DNA of 64,000 nt from Fictibacillus sp. b24. Lineage in GTDB: Bacteria; Bacillota; Bacilli; Bacillales; Fictibacillaceae. The DNA lies in NCBI RefSeq assembly GCF_030348825.1, contig NZ_JAUCES010000005.1:1674001-1738000 (forward strand), written 5' to 3'. A model generated the notes under the pieces. It made no database searches. It was not told the DNA's origin and was given only the letters and a program-made list of their open reading frames with translations. The position numbers and the translations under genes were made by a program. Below are positions 26,035-35,968 of this stretch, piece after piece; position 1 is the stretch's first letter, and the number at the start of each line of letters is the position of its first letter.

Positions 26035-27384
26035 ATGATACGCACAATCCTAATCGTACTGTTGTTCGTTGCTGTAGCAGGAACAGGCTATTGGGGCTAC
26101 AGTGAACATCAGGAAAAAAACGCTGTACTTCTTCAAGCTGAAAACAACTATCAGCGCGCTTTCCATGATTTGAACTTCCATATGGACTCACTTCATGACA
26201 AAATCGGTGAAACCATCGCGATGAATACAAGAAATCAGCTTTCTCCGGCTTTAGCTCAAGTATGGAGACTAACGTCAGAAGCTCATAATGATGTTGGTCA
26301 GCTTCCGTTAGCGCTGCTTCCTTTTAATAAAACGGAAGAGTTCTTAACAAAGATGGGCGAATTCAGTTATAGAGCAGCTGTTCGAGATTTAGATAAGAAT
26401 CCACTTAGTGACAAAGAATATAATACTTTAAAAGAATTGTATGCCAATTCAACAGAGATCCAAAACGAATTAAGGAAAACAGAATCTCTTGCTCAAAAGA
26501 ACAACCTTCGCTGGATGGACGTAGAGATGGCTCTTGCTACCAATAAGCAGCCTGAAGATAACACGATCATTGACGGATTCAAGACCGTTGATAAATCTGT
26601 TGAAGGATATTCAGATGTTGATTTTGGAACAGAAGTGTCAAACATGCAGAAAATGAAAGATCGTGATCTTAGTCAGCTAAAAGGAAAGAAGATTACGAAA
26701 GAAGAAGCGAAAAAGATAGCAATTGACTTTTTCCAGCTAAAGAAGAACGTGAAGATCACAGTAGAAAGTACTGGAAAAGAAGCAAAGTATGATGCTTATT
26801 CATTAACGCTGTACAACCCTGAAACAAAAGGTACAACATATATGGACCTTACAAAAAAGGGGGGCTATCCACTTTATGTACTCTATGACCGGAATGTTGG
26901 GAAAACGAAGATATCCTTAAACGAAGCCATGCTGCAAGCAGAGGATTTCCTTGAAAAGCACATGGAAAGCAAAATGGAAATGGTAACAAGTGATCAATAC
27001 GATAACATTGGTGTATTCACTTATGCTCGTCTTGTGGATGATGTTAGAATCTATCCAGAAACGGTTTCTATAAAAGTTGCTTTAGATAATGGTGATATCA
27101 TGGGTTATGAAGGCACAGATTTCCTTCTTGCCCACGTAGACAAGAGAACTCCGGTGTTTAAGATCTCTGAAAAAGAAGCAAGAACCAATCTAAATCCTAA
27201 ATTTGAAGTGAAAGAAATAAGCAGGGCGTTAATTCGAAATGATATTAACGAAGAAGTATATTGTTATGAATTCCTAGGTACGCTAGGTGATGATACGTTC
27301 CGTGTATTCATCAACGCAGAGAATGGAAACGAAGAAGAAGTGAAGAAACTAAAAGAAGCTGAGCCATCCTATAACGATATTTAA
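26035..27384 (+). CDS. ypeB: Germination protein YpeB
   Basis: 449-aa spore protein needed for SleB localisation and stability. One N-terminal anchor helix (MIRTILIVLLFVAVAGTGYW) is followed by a helical domain and C-terminal PepSY-type repeats (ITKEEAKKIAIDFF, ISLNEAMLQAEDFL). GGGGTG precedes the ATG, 17 bases after sleB. Length matches the Bacillus protein (450 aa). A terminator follows. Confidence 0.94.
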   Translation: MIRTILIVLLFVAVAGTGYWGYSEHQEKNAVLLQAENNYQRAFHDLNFHMDSLHDKIGETIAMNTRNQLSPALAQVWRLTSEAHNDVGQLPLALLPFNKTEEFLTKMGEFSYRAAVRDLDKNPLSDKEYNTLKELYANSTEIQNELRKTESLAQKNNLRWMDVEMALATNKQPEDNTIIDGFKTVDKSVEGYSDVDFGTEVSNMQKMKDRDLSQLKGKKITKEEAKKIAIDFFQLKKNVKITVESTGKEAKYDAYSLTLYNPETKGTTYMDLTKKGGYPLYVLYDRNVGKTKISLNEAMLQAEDFLEKHMESKMEMVTSDQYDNIGVFTYARLVDDVRIYPETVSIKVALDNGDIMGYEGTDFLLAHVDKRTPVFKISEKEARTNLNPKFEVKEISRALIRNDINEEVYCYEFLGTLGDDTFRVFINAENGNEEEVKKLKEAEPSYNDI

Positions 27385-27437
27385 AAATTTCGTAGATGTC
27401 GTTAAATTTCCACTTACAGGTTGCTCGCTTTCCAATC

Positions 27438-27472
27438 AAGCAAAATTTCGAAGTTTGAAATTTTGCTTTTTC
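27438..27472 (+). terminator. Terminator of sleB-ypeB
   Basis: AAGCAAAATTTC and GAAATTTTGCTT stem, then TTTCTTTT. Confidence 0.85.
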
Positions 27473-27535
27473 TTTTATTTTTAAACTGTCATAATAAGGT
27501 AGATAGATAACAAAGCTTTATTTGGGGGAAGTTTA

Positions 27536-28210
27536 ATGATTTCAGTAGGTGAACTATTATTTTTAGAGCCTTTGTTTTCCGACAAAAAAAATAAATATCG
27601 ATGTAAAGTATATGATGTTAAAGGTGATCATCTTTACATTGATTATCCAAGTAATGAAAAGACGAATCGCACAGAGTATTTTTTTGATGGAACGCAGTTC
27701 AAAGCATCCTTTGTTGATAAAGAAAAGAACGTCTTCACCTTTCGAACAGAGCTATTGGGGAGAAAGATAGAGAACATACCTGTATTGATGATTGCCTCTC
27801 CAAAAGAAGAAGAAATACAAAAAATTCAGCGAAGAGAATTCGTAAGAGTTGAAACCATGATTGATGTTTCAGTAGTAAATAGTAACGATTCGTATCCTCC
27901 TTTTAATTCTGTAGTACTCGATTTTAGTGCAGGAGGAATGCTTCTTTCTCTTCCGTTAGACCATTCTGTAAAAAGTGAAGATAAGTTGGATTGTCTAGTT
28001 GTTCTGCCGATGCAATCAGGTGAGAAGGTATATCTGGATTTGCCATGTAACGTACTAAGAATACTGAATGGTCACATGAATGGCCGTCAGAGAGCATCGC
28101 TTCAATTTGATCAAATTACTCAAAAAGACAGACAGTATATTATTCGATTTTGCTTTGAACAGCAGCTTCTAATGAAGAAGAAGGAAAGCCTGAGTTTTAA
28201 TAACGGATAA
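27536..28210 (+). CDS. motI: c-di-GMP-binding PilZ protein MotI (YpfA/DgrA)
   Basis: 224-aa protein with an N-terminal YcgR-like domain and a C-terminal PilZ domain. The c-di-GMP ligands are visible as RREFVR (about residue 102) and DFSAGGM (about residue 128). The B. subtilis homolog binds c-di-GMP and stops the flagellar motor by contacting MotA. GGGGGAAG precedes the ATG. ypfB follows. Confidence 0.9.
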   Translation: MISVGELLFLEPLFSDKKNKYRCKVYDVKGDHLYIDYPSNEKTNRTEYFFDGTQFKASFVDKEKNVFTFRTELLGRKIENIPVLMIASPKEEEIQKIQRREFVRVETMIDVSVVNSNDSYPPFNSVVLDFSAGGMLLSLPLDHSVKSEDKLDCLVVLPMQSGEKVYLDLPCNVLRILNGHMNGRQRASLQFDQITQKDRQYIIRFCFEQQLLMKKKESLSFNNG

Positions 28211-28260
28211 TTAATCTCTTTTAGGGGAAAATATTCCCGAAAAGAAGGTGACGGATTTAC

Positions 28261-28437
28261 ATGAGACGATTTGAACGAATTTTAATTCAGCTTGCTATTG
28301 TTCATTTTATCCTATTAGTAACCGCACAGATTCTACTTGATATTCCTTCGTTTAAGATGTATACGAATAAAATCATCTATTACGAAGGAGTTATTAAGAA
28401 CAATCAAGGACCAGCTTTGGAAACAATAGACCGTTAA
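28261..28437 (+). CDS. ypfB: YpfB family small membrane protein (DUF5359)
   Basis: 58-aa protein MRRFERILIQ with one membrane helix (about residues 9-26) and a short extracytoplasmic tail (YTNKIIYYEGVIKNN). AAGGTG lies upstream of the ATG. Its position between motI and cmk and its size match ypfB in Bacillus. Function unknown. Confidence 0.75.
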   Translation: MRRFERILIQLAIVHFILLVTAQILLDIPSFKMYTNKIIYYEGVIKNNQGPALETIDR

Positions 28438-28466
28438 ACAACATATATGGTAAGATACATATAGAA

Positions 28467-28489
28467 AGAATCTGATGTTTTCAGATTCT
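28467..28489. other. Perfect 9-bp inverted repeat between ypfB and cmk
   Basis: AGAATCTGA and TCAGATTCT with a five-base loop, not followed by a T run, directly ahead of the real terminator. It could be an RNA stability hairpin or a protein site. Confidence 0.5.
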
Positions 28490-28496
28490 AACACAG

Positions 28497-28527
28497 AAAA
28501 AAGCAGGGGATACTCACCTGCTTTTTA
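28497..28527 (+). terminator. Terminator between ypfB and cmk
   Basis: AAAAAGCAGG and CCTGCTTTTT stem, then ATTG. Confidence 0.75.
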
Positions 28528-28571
28528 TTGCTATGTATGCATTGTCACATAGGGATCGGGTAGGAGGAAAC

Positions 28572-29246
28572 ATGAAAAAATTATTATCAATTGCTATTGA
28601 TGGCCCTGCAGGGGCTGGGAAAAGTACGGTAGCCAAGCAAGTAGCTGAGCGTCTTTCTTTTATTTATATTGACACAGGTGCCATGTACAGGGCATTAACG
28701 TATAAAGCTCTTTTAAATAGAGCCGATCTAAACGACGGAACAGCGCTTGAAGCTGTTTTAAACGAAACTGATATTAAACTTGTTATTACAGATCAAGGAC
28801 AAGCGGTTCTTCTTGATGGAAAAGATGTATCAGAGGAAATCCGAACGAGTGAAGTAACGAATAACGTATCTTTTGTAGCACGTCAGCAAGAAGTTCGGAC
28901 TGAAATGGTAAAAAGACAACAGCTGCTTGCGGAATCTGGCGGTGTTGTGATGGATGGCCGTGACATAGGTACGCATGTAATGCCGAATGCCGAGCTAAAA
29001 ATTTTCTTAATCGCTTCTGTTGAAGAAAGAGCGCGCAGAAGATATGAAGAGAACCTTTCTAAAGGGTTCGAAGCAGATTTTGAGCAGTTAAAAAGTGAGA
29101 TTTCTTTAAGAGATAAACGTGATAGTGAGAGGGAAGCTGCTCCACTAAGAAAAGCAGAAGATGCCATTGAACTGGATACAACGAGTATGTCAATCGAAGA
29201 GGTAGTTTCAAGCATCCTTCATTATGCAAAAGAAAGGGCACTCTAA
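28572..29246 (+). CDS. cmk: Cytidylate kinase
   Basis: 224-aa kinase phosphorylating CMP and dCMP with ATP. The P-loop is [10 protein letters not shown] at residues about 10-19, followed by [19 protein letters not shown] for CMP, and a lid with [15 protein letters not shown] selects the ATG at 28572 and gives the B. subtilis length; an in-frame ATG 39 bases upstream lacks a ribosome-binding site. The acyltransferase gene starts one base after its stop. Confidence 0.94.
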   Translation: MKKLLSIAIDGPAGAGKSTVAKQVAERLSFIYIDTGAMYRALTYKALLNRADLNDGTALEAVLNETDIKLVITDQGQAVLLDGKDVSEEIRTSEVTNNVSFVARQQEVRTEMVKRQQLLAESGGVVMDGRDIGTHVMPNAELKIFLIASVEERARRRYEENLSKGFEADFEQLKSEISLRDKRDSEREAAPLRKAEDAIELDTTSMSIEEVVSSILHYAKERAL

Positions 29247-29247
29247 T

Positions 29248-29829
29248 ATGAAGCTTTATTCTTTCGGTAAATGGCTGTGCGGGACGTATTTCAAAGGAAC
29301 GTATAAGCCTGAAATCATTGGAGCGGAAAACATGCCAAAAAAAGGCGGTGTGCTGCTCTGTACGAATCATATCCATAATTATGATCCTCCTCTTGTTGGA
29401 GTGGCTTCACCGAGAGAAGTACATTTTATGGCTAAGGCTGAACTTTTTTCTGTTCCCGTGCTTAAACATATTTTGCCGAAGATCAACGCTTTTCCTGTTA
29501 AACGTGGAATGAGTGATAAGACGGCCTTAAAGACGGGTATGAATCTTCTAAAAGAAGGTAAAGTAGTCGGCCTTTTTCCGGAAGGTACACGCAGCAAGAC
29601 GGGTGAGATCGGAGAAGGATTAGCGGGTGCCGGATTCTTTGCCCTGAAATCTGATGCACACATCGTTCCATGTGCAATCATCGGCGAATACAAAAAGGGA
29701 AAAAATCTAAAAATTGTATTCGGTAAACCGATAGACTTTACACATTTTCGGGAGCAAAAAGCTTCCGCTAAAGAAGCCACTGAGCTTATAATGAAACATA
29801 TAGGTCAGTTAAAAAAAGAGCATGAATAA
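29248..29829 (+). CDS. plsC: 1-acyl-sn-glycerol-3-phosphate acyltransferase
   Basis: 193-aa acyltransferase of the PlsC family making phosphatidic acid. The catalytic H-X4-D motif is NHIHNYDPP and the substrate motif FPEGTRSK. It is coupled to cmk. B. subtilis keeps plsC elsewhere, but cmk-plsC-rpsA is common in other Firmicutes. The start is the ATG at 29248, just after cmk. Confidence 0.88.
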   Translation: MKLYSFGKWLCGTYFKGTYKPEIIGAENMPKKGGVLLCTNHIHNYDPPLVGVASPREVHFMAKAELFSVPVLKHILPKINAFPVKRGMSDKTALKTGMNLLKEGKVVGLFPEGTRSKTGEIGEGLAGAGFFALKSDAHIVPCAIIGEYKKGKNLKIVFGKPIDFTHFREQKASAKEATELIMKHIGQLKKEHE

Positions 29830-29866
29830 CCGAATTTCTATTTTTATCTTTAAAGAATTTACATTT

Positions 29867-30063
29867 GAGTTGTTTTTATAGACTTCTTTGCAAATTGAAT
29901 GGAGTGTAAGGTTGCGAGACTCCTAGGGGATCAGCGGGACAGGTGAGACACCTAAGGGCACAAAGTGTCGAGGTGGCTCACCGCACGCCCCCTGGAAAGC
30001 GAGCAACCTGAAACGGAATTCAATCACTTTCAATTGACTGCATCTTAAAAAAACAGCTCCATG
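29867..30063 (+). repeat. Dispersed structured repeat, copy C
   Basis: The core at 29891-30040 has arms ATTGAAT/ATTCAAT, GGTTGC/GCAACC, ACAGGTGAG facing CTCACC, and GACAC/GTGTC at the tip. Bases differ from copies B and D, but the pairing is kept. The ends are degenerate inverted repeats (GAGTTGTTTTTATAG and AAAAAAACAGCTCC). It fills the 306-base gap between plsC and rpsA. Confidence 0.75.
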
Positions 30064-30135
30064 ATCGATGTTAATGTTCTTTCATTACCGAAAGTTCAAT
30101 AAATTACTTTTCTAATTTTTGAGGAGGGCACGAAC

Positions 30136-31275
30136 ATGACAGAGGAAATGAGCACAAGTTTAACAAATGCTACCATGGCTGAAAAAGGTGAAATCATTAA
30201 AGGTACTGTATTAAAAGTAGAAGACAAGCACGCGTTAGTTGATATCAGTGCAAAGCAAGACGCATTTTTACCCATTAATGAAGTTTCAAGTCTTTTTATT
30301 GAAAAGGTTAGTGATGTGTTGAATGAAGGAGATCAGATCACTGTTAAAGTACTCTCTAACACTGAGGACAAGCTACTTGTTTCAAAAAAAGCAGTAGACA
30401 GCGAAAAATCGTGGAGTGAACTGCAAGAAAAATTTGATTCAAAAGAAACGTTTGAAGTTGTTGTTCACGATGTAGTTAAAGGCGGGCTTGTAGTAGATCT
30501 TGGAGTTCGTGCTTTTATTCCAGCTTCTATGGTTGAGTCTCACTTTGTTGAAGATTTTTCTGATTACAAAGGTAAGACTCTTTCTGTTAAAATCGTAGAA
30601 TTGGATGCTGAAAAAGGACGAGTTATTTTATCTCATCGTGCTGTTACGGAAGAAGAAGCGGGCTTCAAGAAACAAGAAATCTTAGATCGTTTGGCACCAG
30701 GTGAAATTATTGAAGGAAAAGTGCAGCGTTTAACGGACTTTGGAGCTTTCGTTGATATCGGAGGCGTTGATGGATTAGTTCACGTTTCACAGTTATCGCA
30801 CAATCGAGTAGATAATCCTTCCGATGTTCTCAGTGAAGGTGAAACCGTTAAAGTTAAAGTTCTTTCCGTTGATCGCGATAATGATCGAATTTCTTTATCA
30901 ATAAAAGAAACACAGCCAGGACCATGGGAAGAAGCAAGTTCTTCTATTAAGGCAGGAAGTGTAATCGAAGGTACAGTAAAACGCATCGTTACATTTGGAG
31001 CATTTGTAGAGGTAGCTCCTGGCATTGAAGGTCTCGTTCACATTTCTGAGATGGCAAACCGACATATTGGCAACCCGAGTGAAGTTGTAAAAGAAGGTCA
31101 GCAAGTATCTGTAAAAGTTCTAGATGTAAACAGTCAAGACAAAAGAATGAGCTTGAGCATGAAAGCTGTTCAAGATGAGAAGGAAAAAGCAAACTTAAAA
31201 GAAAATCTTCCTAAAGAAGAAAAAGGTTTCTCATTAGCAGATATGATTGGCGACCAGCTTAAAGGATATAAATAA
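30136..31275 (+). CDS. rpsA: S1-domain RNA-binding protein (YpfD, ribosomal protein S1 homolog)
   Basis: 379-aa protein with four S1 domains (starting near residues 15, 101, 186 and 271), for example [20 protein letters not shown] and [20 protein letters not shown]. It is shorter than the six-domain E. coli S1 and matches Bacillus YpfD (382 aa). GAGGAGGGC precedes the ATG. It may bind mRNA on the ribosome, but it is not essential in B. subtilis. Confidence 0.92.
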   Translation: MTEEMSTSLTNATMAEKGEIIKGTVLKVEDKHALVDISAKQDAFLPINEVSSLFIEKVSDVLNEGDQITVKVLSNTEDKLLVSKKAVDSEKSWSELQEKFDSKETFEVVVHDVVKGGLVVDLGVRAFIPASMVESHFVEDFSDYKGKTLSVKIVELDAEKGRVILSHRAVTEEEAGFKKQEILDRLAPGEIIEGKVQRLTDFGAFVDIGGVDGLVHVSQLSHNRVDNPSDVLSEGETVKVKVLSVDRDNDRISLSIKETQPGPWEEASSSIKAGSVIEGTVKRIVTFGAFVEVAPGIEGLVHISEMANRHIGNPSEVVKEGQQVSVKVLDVNSQDKRMSLSMKAVQDEKEKANLKENLPKEEKGFSLADMIGDQLKGYK

Positions 31276-31286
31276 CTTATTATTTT

Positions 31287-31321
31287 CAGCCCTCGATTTT
31301 AAAATCGAGGGCTGTTTTTTT
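31287..31321 (+). terminator. Terminator after rpsA
   Basis: CAGCCCTCGATTTT and AAAATCGAGGGCTG form a perfect stem, then TTTTTTT. Confidence 0.92.
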
Positions 31322-31386
31322 ATATGTGATTAAACGACGGTTAAAAGAAGGCGTAAGGTGGCAATAATGCTACCGAGGTGAATTAC

Positions 31387-31989
31387 ATGAATGATGGTAC
31401 GCTTTTTTATTGGTTCATGTGGATGGGCTGGATTATTGCAACCTTTCTCATCAAGAAGGGTTCTGTTAGAAATCACTCTGTTTTTATTACTTTAACGGGA
31501 ATAACCTTGTCGGACACCTTCATTCCGTTTTCACTAGGAAAAATAAATGCCACGTTCTTATTCTTCTTGTGTATAGGGCTGATTTATTTGATTAAACATA
31601 CCGATCAGCTATTTTTTTATGTAACAAGCTGTTTTATTGTTGCTACAGCTTACGTGTCGTTAGAACTTTTTGCTCTATACGACCCAGTTAAATTATTTTT
31701 TGAAAAAAAATATATGATCATTATCGTACTTGCTTCTCTTCTTATCTTGTTAACCAAAACGTATAGAGATCTTTTCTATATTCCTATAATAGGTCTTTTT
31801 ATCGGTGATACAGTTTTTCAGTTTTTGATATATAAACTCAGTGCCACGATAGAAATAGGCTCACTATACGTGATGGATTTGTTGGTCTCAACTTCTATGA
31901 TGCTCTTATTTATGGTAGTATTGGTAGATATGTTCAAAAAGTTAAGACGTACAGCTTTTAATAAGGTCACTTCTGCAAAACAGATTTAG
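31387..31989 (+). CDS. yphA: YphA family membrane protein
   Basis: 200-aa polytopic protein with about six hydrophobic segments, starting MNDGTLFYWFMWMGWIIATF. GAGGTG at 31374 fits the ATG at 31387 better than the overlapping in-frame GTG at 31378, and this gives the B. subtilis YphA length. It lies between rpsA and der as in B. subtilis. Function unknown. Confidence 0.82.
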   Translation: MNDGTLFYWFMWMGWIIATFLIKKGSVRNHSVFITLTGITLSDTFIPFSLGKINATFLFFLCIGLIYLIKHTDQLFFYVTSCFIVATAYVSLELFALYDPVKLFFEKKYMIIIVLASLLILLTKTYRDLFYIPIIGLFIGDTVFQFLIYKLSATIEIGSLYVMDLLVSTSMMLLFMVVLVDMFKKLRRTAFNKVTSAKQI

Positions 31990-32119
31990 AAGATATTGAG
32001 TTGTCTAAAGTGTAAAGTATTTGCTAAAATAAGTGGACTTGTCTATTTACAAGAAAATGATGGAACATATAAAAGAAAACTTGATGATTGACTTGATCAG
32101 GAAAAAGGGAAGTGTCTAC

Positions 32120-33433
32120 ATGACGAAACCAGTTTTAGCAATAGTAGGGAGACCAAACGTAGGGAAATCTACTATTTTTAACAGAATTGCGGGAGATCGT
32201 ATTTCTATTGTTGAAGATATGCCAGGAGTAACGCGTGACCGTATCTACAGTTCAGCAGAATGGCTGAATACAGAATTCAACCTTATCGATACAGGTGGAA
32301 TAGAAATTAGTGATGCACCATTTATGAGTCAGATGAAAGAACAAGCAGAACTTGCTATCGAAGAAGCAGATGTCATTCTCTTTTTAGTTGATGGCATGAA
32401 CGGAATTACAGCGGCAGATGAAGAAGTTGCCAAAATGCTGTTCCGCTCAAAAAAGCCTGTTGTATTAGGTGTGAATAAGATTGATAACCCTGAACGTAAA
32501 GAGCTTCTGTATGAGTTTTATAGCCTGGGTATGGGTGAGCCAATCGGTGTGTCAGGAACACACGGAATCGGGCTTGGAGATCTTTTAGATCAAGTGGTAA
32601 GCCATTTCCCAGAAACGGTTGCAGAAGAAAAAGAAGACGACACGATCTATTTTTCATTAATCGGCAGACCGAACGTAGGGAAATCTTCACTCGTAAACGC
32701 TATTCTCGGTAAAGAACGCGTTATTGTAAGTAATATTGCAGGAACTACAAGAGATGCAATTGATTCAAGCTTTGAACGTGAAGATCAGAAGTATGTAATT
32801 ATCGATACAGCAGGAATGCGCAAACGTGGAAAAGTGTACGAAACGACTGAGAAATACAGTGTTATGCGTGCGATGAAAGCGATCGAACGTTCCGATGTCG
32901 TCCTTATGGTTATCGATGCTGAAGAAGGAATCATCGAGCAAGATAAAAAGGTTGCAGGTTTCGCACATGAAGCCGGTAAAGCTGTCGTGATTGTTGTTAA
33001 CAAATGGGATGCTGTTGAAAAAGATGATAAAACGATGCAAAAGTTTGAGCAGAAGATTCGTGACCATTTCCTCTACTTATCATATGCACCTATCGTCTTC
33101 GTATCGGCAAAAACAAAACAGCGACTTCATCAGCTATATCCTGTGATTAATCAAGTTGCCGAAAATCACTCGCTCAGAGTTCAGACAAATATCTTGAACG
33201 AAGTAATCATGGATGCAGTAGCTATGAACCCAGCACCAATGGATAACGGAAAGAGACTGAAGATCAACTATGCAACACAAGTGGCTTCAAAACCGCCTAC
33301 TTTTGTTATCTTTGTTAACGATCCAGAATTATTCCACTTCTCGTATAAGCGTTTTCTGGAAAATAGAATTCGTGAAACGTTTGGTTTTGTTGGAACACCG
33401 ATCAAAATATTTGCTAGAAAGAAAAACGATTAA
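32120..33433 (+). CDS. der: Ribosome-associated GTPase Der (EngA)
   Basis: 437-aa GTPase with two tandem G domains and a KH-like C-terminus, needed for 50S subunit assembly. The first domain has [13 protein letters not shown] and NKID; the second [13 protein letters not shown] and NKWD. The start is the ATG at 32120 ([11 protein letters not shown]), giving the family length; an in-frame upstream extension is not supported. plsY follows six bases later. Confidence 0.95.
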   Translation: MTKPVLAIVGRPNVGKSTIFNRIAGDRISIVEDMPGVTRDRIYSSAEWLNTEFNLIDTGGIEISDAPFMSQMKEQAELAIEEADVILFLVDGMNGITAADEEVAKMLFRSKKPVVLGVNKIDNPERKELLYEFYSLGMGEPIGVSGTHGIGLGDLLDQVVSHFPETVAEEKEDDTIYFSLIGRPNVGKSSLVNAILGKERVIVSNIAGTTRDAIDSSFEREDQKYVIIDTAGMRKRGKVYETTEKYSVMRAMKAIERSDVVLMVIDAEEGIIEQDKKVAGFAHEAGKAVVIVVNKWDAVEKDDKTMQKFEQKIRDHFLYLSYAPIVFVSAKTKQRLHQLYPVINQVAENHSLRVQTNILNEVIMDAVAMNPAPMDNGKRLKINYATQVASKPPTFVIFVNDPELFHFSYKRFLENRIRETFGFVGTPIKIFARKKND

Positions 33434-33439
33434 GGTTTC

Positions 33440-34021
33440 ATGATGACGATCGTTCTCTTCGTTTTCTCCTACTTGATAGGATGTATTAGCTTTAGTTATT
33501 TGCTGACCAAAGTTCTAAAAAATGAAGATATAAGAAATCACGGCAGTGGTAACGCAGGTGCTACCAACACGTTACGAGTACTTGGAAAAGGACCTGCGAT
33601 CGCTGTCCTGCTATTAGACTGCTTTAAAGGTGTATTGGTCGTGTCAGCCGTTTTTTGGTTTACAGATTCACCAGTACTAGCTGTTTTATGCGGTTTAATG
33701 GCTGTTATTGGTCACAACTATCCCGTCTTTTACGGATTTAAAGGCGGGAAAGGAGTGGCTACGGCAATCGGTGTGTTTGCTGCTGTTGCATTTTTACCTT
33801 CTTTACTAGCAGGTTTGATTGCAATCCTAACGATTTGGGTTTCCAGGTTTGTTTCATTGGGTTCTATCGTTTTTTTAGTATTATCTCCGTTTTTTATGCT
33901 GTATCAATTTAACTTGCCTCTTGAAGCTGTTTTGGCAAGCTTCTCTATTTCGATCGTTTCAATATGGAAACATCGAGAAAATATGGCTAGGATCTGGAGA
34001 GGAAACGAACGCAAAATTTAA
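33440..34021 (+). CDS. plsY: Acyl-phosphate:glycerol-3-phosphate acyltransferase
   Basis: 193-aa membrane enzyme starting phospholipid synthesis. The conserved loops are GSGNAGATNTLRVLGK and GHNYPVFYGFKGGKGVATAIG. It sits directly before gpsA, which makes its substrate glycerol-3-phosphate. In B. subtilis plsY (yneS) is elsewhere. Two adjacent ATGs exist at 33440 and 33443. Confidence 0.94.
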   Translation: MMTIVLFVFSYLIGCISFSYLLTKVLKNEDIRNHGSGNAGATNTLRVLGKGPAIAVLLLDCFKGVLVVSAVFWFTDSPVLAVLCGLMAVIGHNYPVFYGFKGGKGVATAIGVFAAVAFLPSLLAGLIAILTIWVSRFVSLGSIVFLVLSPFFMLYQFNLPLEAVLASFSISIVSIWKHRENMARIWRGNERKI

Positions 34022-34039
34022 TAGTGGAGTGTGACATGT

Positions 34040-35065
34040 ATGCATAATGTTGCTGTTTTAGGTGCTGGGAGCTGGGGTACTGCTCTTGCCATCGTTTTAG
34101 CTGACAATGGTCATGATGTCCGTTTGTGGGGCCGTAGAGAAGAACAAGTTGTTGAAATTAATAAAGAACATCGAAATGAAAAGTATCTTCCAGGAGTAGA
34201 GTTGCCTGAGAACATAAAAGCGACCACTCAATTGGAAGAATGCGTGAAAGATGCTGATACGATTGTACTTGTTACGCCTACAAAAGCGATGAGAGACGTA
34301 TTGAATCTTTTGAAAAACAACCTTGCATCTCCTGTTACAATTGTACACGCTTCAAAAGGAAACGAACCTGGTACATATAAACGAATTTCTGAAATTATTG
34401 AAGAAGAACTGCCTGAGTCTGTTCTTGAATCGGTGGTGGTTCTTTCAGGACCTAGTCATGCAGAAGAGGTTTCTTTAAGGCAGCCAACGACGGTTACTGT
34501 GTCTTCTGCAAATATGCAAGCTGCAGAAAGAGTTCAAGATCTTTTTATCAATCAAAACTTCCGTGTGTATACGAATCCCGATGTTATTGGTGTTGAACTT
34601 GGTGGAGCTTTAAAAAATATTATCGCTTTAGGAGCAGGTCTTTCTGATGGTCTAGGATATGGAGATAATGCAAAGGCTGCCTTAATTACAAGAGGTTTAG
34701 CGGAAATTGCTCGCCTTGGCACACATATGGGTGCAAACCCACTTACTTTTTCGGGCCTTACGGGAATCGGTGACTTAATCGTGACATGTACAAGTGTACA
34801 TAGCCGTAACTGGCGTGCAGGCAATATGCTCGGAAAAGGCATGAAGCTTGATGATGTTCTTGAGAATATGGGCATGGTAGTTGAAGGTGTTAGAACGACT
34901 CAAGCAGCTTACGAATTGAGTAAGCGAGAAGAAGTGGAGATGCCGATCACTCAAGTCCTTTACGATGTATTGTTTAACGGTAAGGGTGCAAAACAAGCTG
35001 TTGATGATCTGATGCAGCGTTCTCGCACACACGAAGTAGAAGATGTATCTTCATTAAAGAGCTAA
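34040..35065 (+). CDS. gpsA: Glycerol-3-phosphate dehydrogenase [NAD(P)+]
   Basis: 341-aa enzyme reducing dihydroxyacetone phosphate to glycerol-3-phosphate for lipids. The N-terminal Rossmann motif is LGAGSWGTA. The C-terminal catalytic region holds [12 protein letters not shown] with the catalytic lysine, and [14 protein letters not shown] use the ATG at 34040 ([10 protein letters not shown]), which aligns with B. subtilis GpsA; an in-frame GTG nine bases upstream is possible and closer to the GGAG. Confidence 0.94.
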   Translation: MHNVAVLGAGSWGTALAIVLADNGHDVRLWGRREEQVVEINKEHRNEKYLPGVELPENIKATTQLEECVKDADTIVLVTPTKAMRDVLNLLKNNLASPVTIVHASKGNEPGTYKRISEIIEEELPESVLESVVVLSGPSHAEEVSLRQPTTVTVSSANMQAAERVQDLFINQNFRVYTNPDVIGVELGGALKNIIALGAGLSDGLGYGDNAKAALITRGLAEIARLGTHMGANPLTFSGLTGIGDLIVTCTSVHSRNWRAGNMLGKGMKLDDVLENMGMVVEGVRTTQAAYELSKREEVEMPITQVLYDVLFNGKGAKQAVDDLMQRSRTHEVEDVSSLKS

Positions 35066-35078
35066 ACACACAGATTAA

Positions 35079-35119
35079 TAGGCGAATGTCTAAAAAATTT
35101 TAGGCAATCGCCTTTTTTT
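35079..35119 (+). terminator. Terminator after gpsA
   Basis: AGGCGA and TCGCCT close a longer imperfect stem, then TTTTTTT. Confidence 0.65.
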
Positions 35120-35182
35120 CTTTCACGCTTCTTTTTTACTTGCATAGGATAGGGTGAAAAGGAAGTGGGAGGAGGACTTCAG

Positions 35183-35443
35183 GTGGAACGTGAACAACAA
35201 TTTTTTGATAAGATTGAGAAGAAAACAAGTGTAAAAAAGGATGATATTTTTAAACTTGCCCAATCCGTAAGTGGCTCTAATCTTCGCGACGAGCGCACGA
35301 TTCGAATGCTGATTTCCCAAGTATCTTCTATGGCTGGGGTAGCAGTTACGAAACAAAAAGAAGATCAGATCGTTCAGGCTGTTTTAAACAACAACATCCC
35401 TTTAGATCTGGCAACATTATCTAAGATGTTTGATAATAAGTAG
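35183..35443 (+). CDS. spoVIF: Stage VI sporulation protein F
   Basis: 86-aa protein (EREQQFFDKIEKKTSVKKDD and ending LSKMFDNK) of the SpoVIF/YjcC family, which in B. subtilis assists late coat assembly under GerE. The GTG at 35183 is seven bases after GGGAGGAGG; the GTG at 35165 overlaps that site. The location after gpsA differs from B. subtilis yjcC, so it could be a second family member rather than the direct ortholog. Confidence 0.78.
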   Translation: MEREQQFFDKIEKKTSVKKDDIFKLAQSVSGSNLRDERTIRMLISQVSSMAGVAVTKQKEDQIVQAVLNNNIPLDLATLSKMFDNK

Positions 35444-35521
35444 AACATAGGTTAGTTAATAAAAGTTTAGACACAAACAAAATCATGGAAGTGTTCATAC
35501 AGTGCAGGAAGTATTTAGTCG

Positions 35522-35551
35522 AACACTCGGTCTGGAGCCGGGTGTTTTTTT
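35522..35551 (+). terminator. Terminator after spoVIF
   Basis: AACACTCGG and CCGGGTGTT (one G-T pair), then TTTTTTT. The rest of the 310-base gap to yphE holds no feature I can support. Confidence 0.8.
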
Positions 35552-35753
35552 CTGTTTAGGAATCTTAATGTTCTTGTGGACTGTTGTTTGGCAACATATT
35601 ATGAAGAATACGAACAAAGAGTCTCTGCAGATGGCCTGCTAAAAGGCAGTTAATCCTCTCAACTTAGAAGAAATTCATCTACACGTTCCTGAAAAAGTAA
35701 AGGAAATAACAAGAATTATGCTATAATGTACGCTGTGGACAAGGAGGATACAT

Positions 35754-35954
35754 ATGAGTGAAGGTTTATTGAAAATGTGGGTGGCGTTGTCTGCCATCGG
35801 TTTAATGTTTATTGCTGTTTTTTCTATCATGTTCAGCAGATCAAAATTATCAGGGGTATTTCAGACGGTTGTTTCGTTATTCGCCTGGGTCTGTATGGTC
35901 GTAGCAGGTATTCTTATTATAATCGTTGTATTCAGCGGACCTGTTCAAGGATAA
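35754..35954 (+). CDS. yphE: YphE family small membrane protein (DUF2768)
   Basis: 66-aa protein with two membrane helices (about residues 8-27 and 36-60) joined by a short basic loop (SRSKLSG). AAGGAGGATA precedes the ATG. Found with yphF and spoIVA as in B. subtilis. Function unknown; the context suggests sporulation. Confidence 0.82.
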   Translation: MSEGLLKMWVALSAIGLMFIAVFSIMFSRSKLSGVFQTVVSLFAWVCMVVAGILIIIVVFSGPVQG

Positions 35955-35968
35955 AGGAGGAAATCAAG

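Noticed and set aside
35502-35642. A 46-codon GTG frame with one hydrophobic segment after spoVIF
   Set aside because: It spans a clear terminator hairpin with a T run (35522-35551) and has no good ribosome-binding site.
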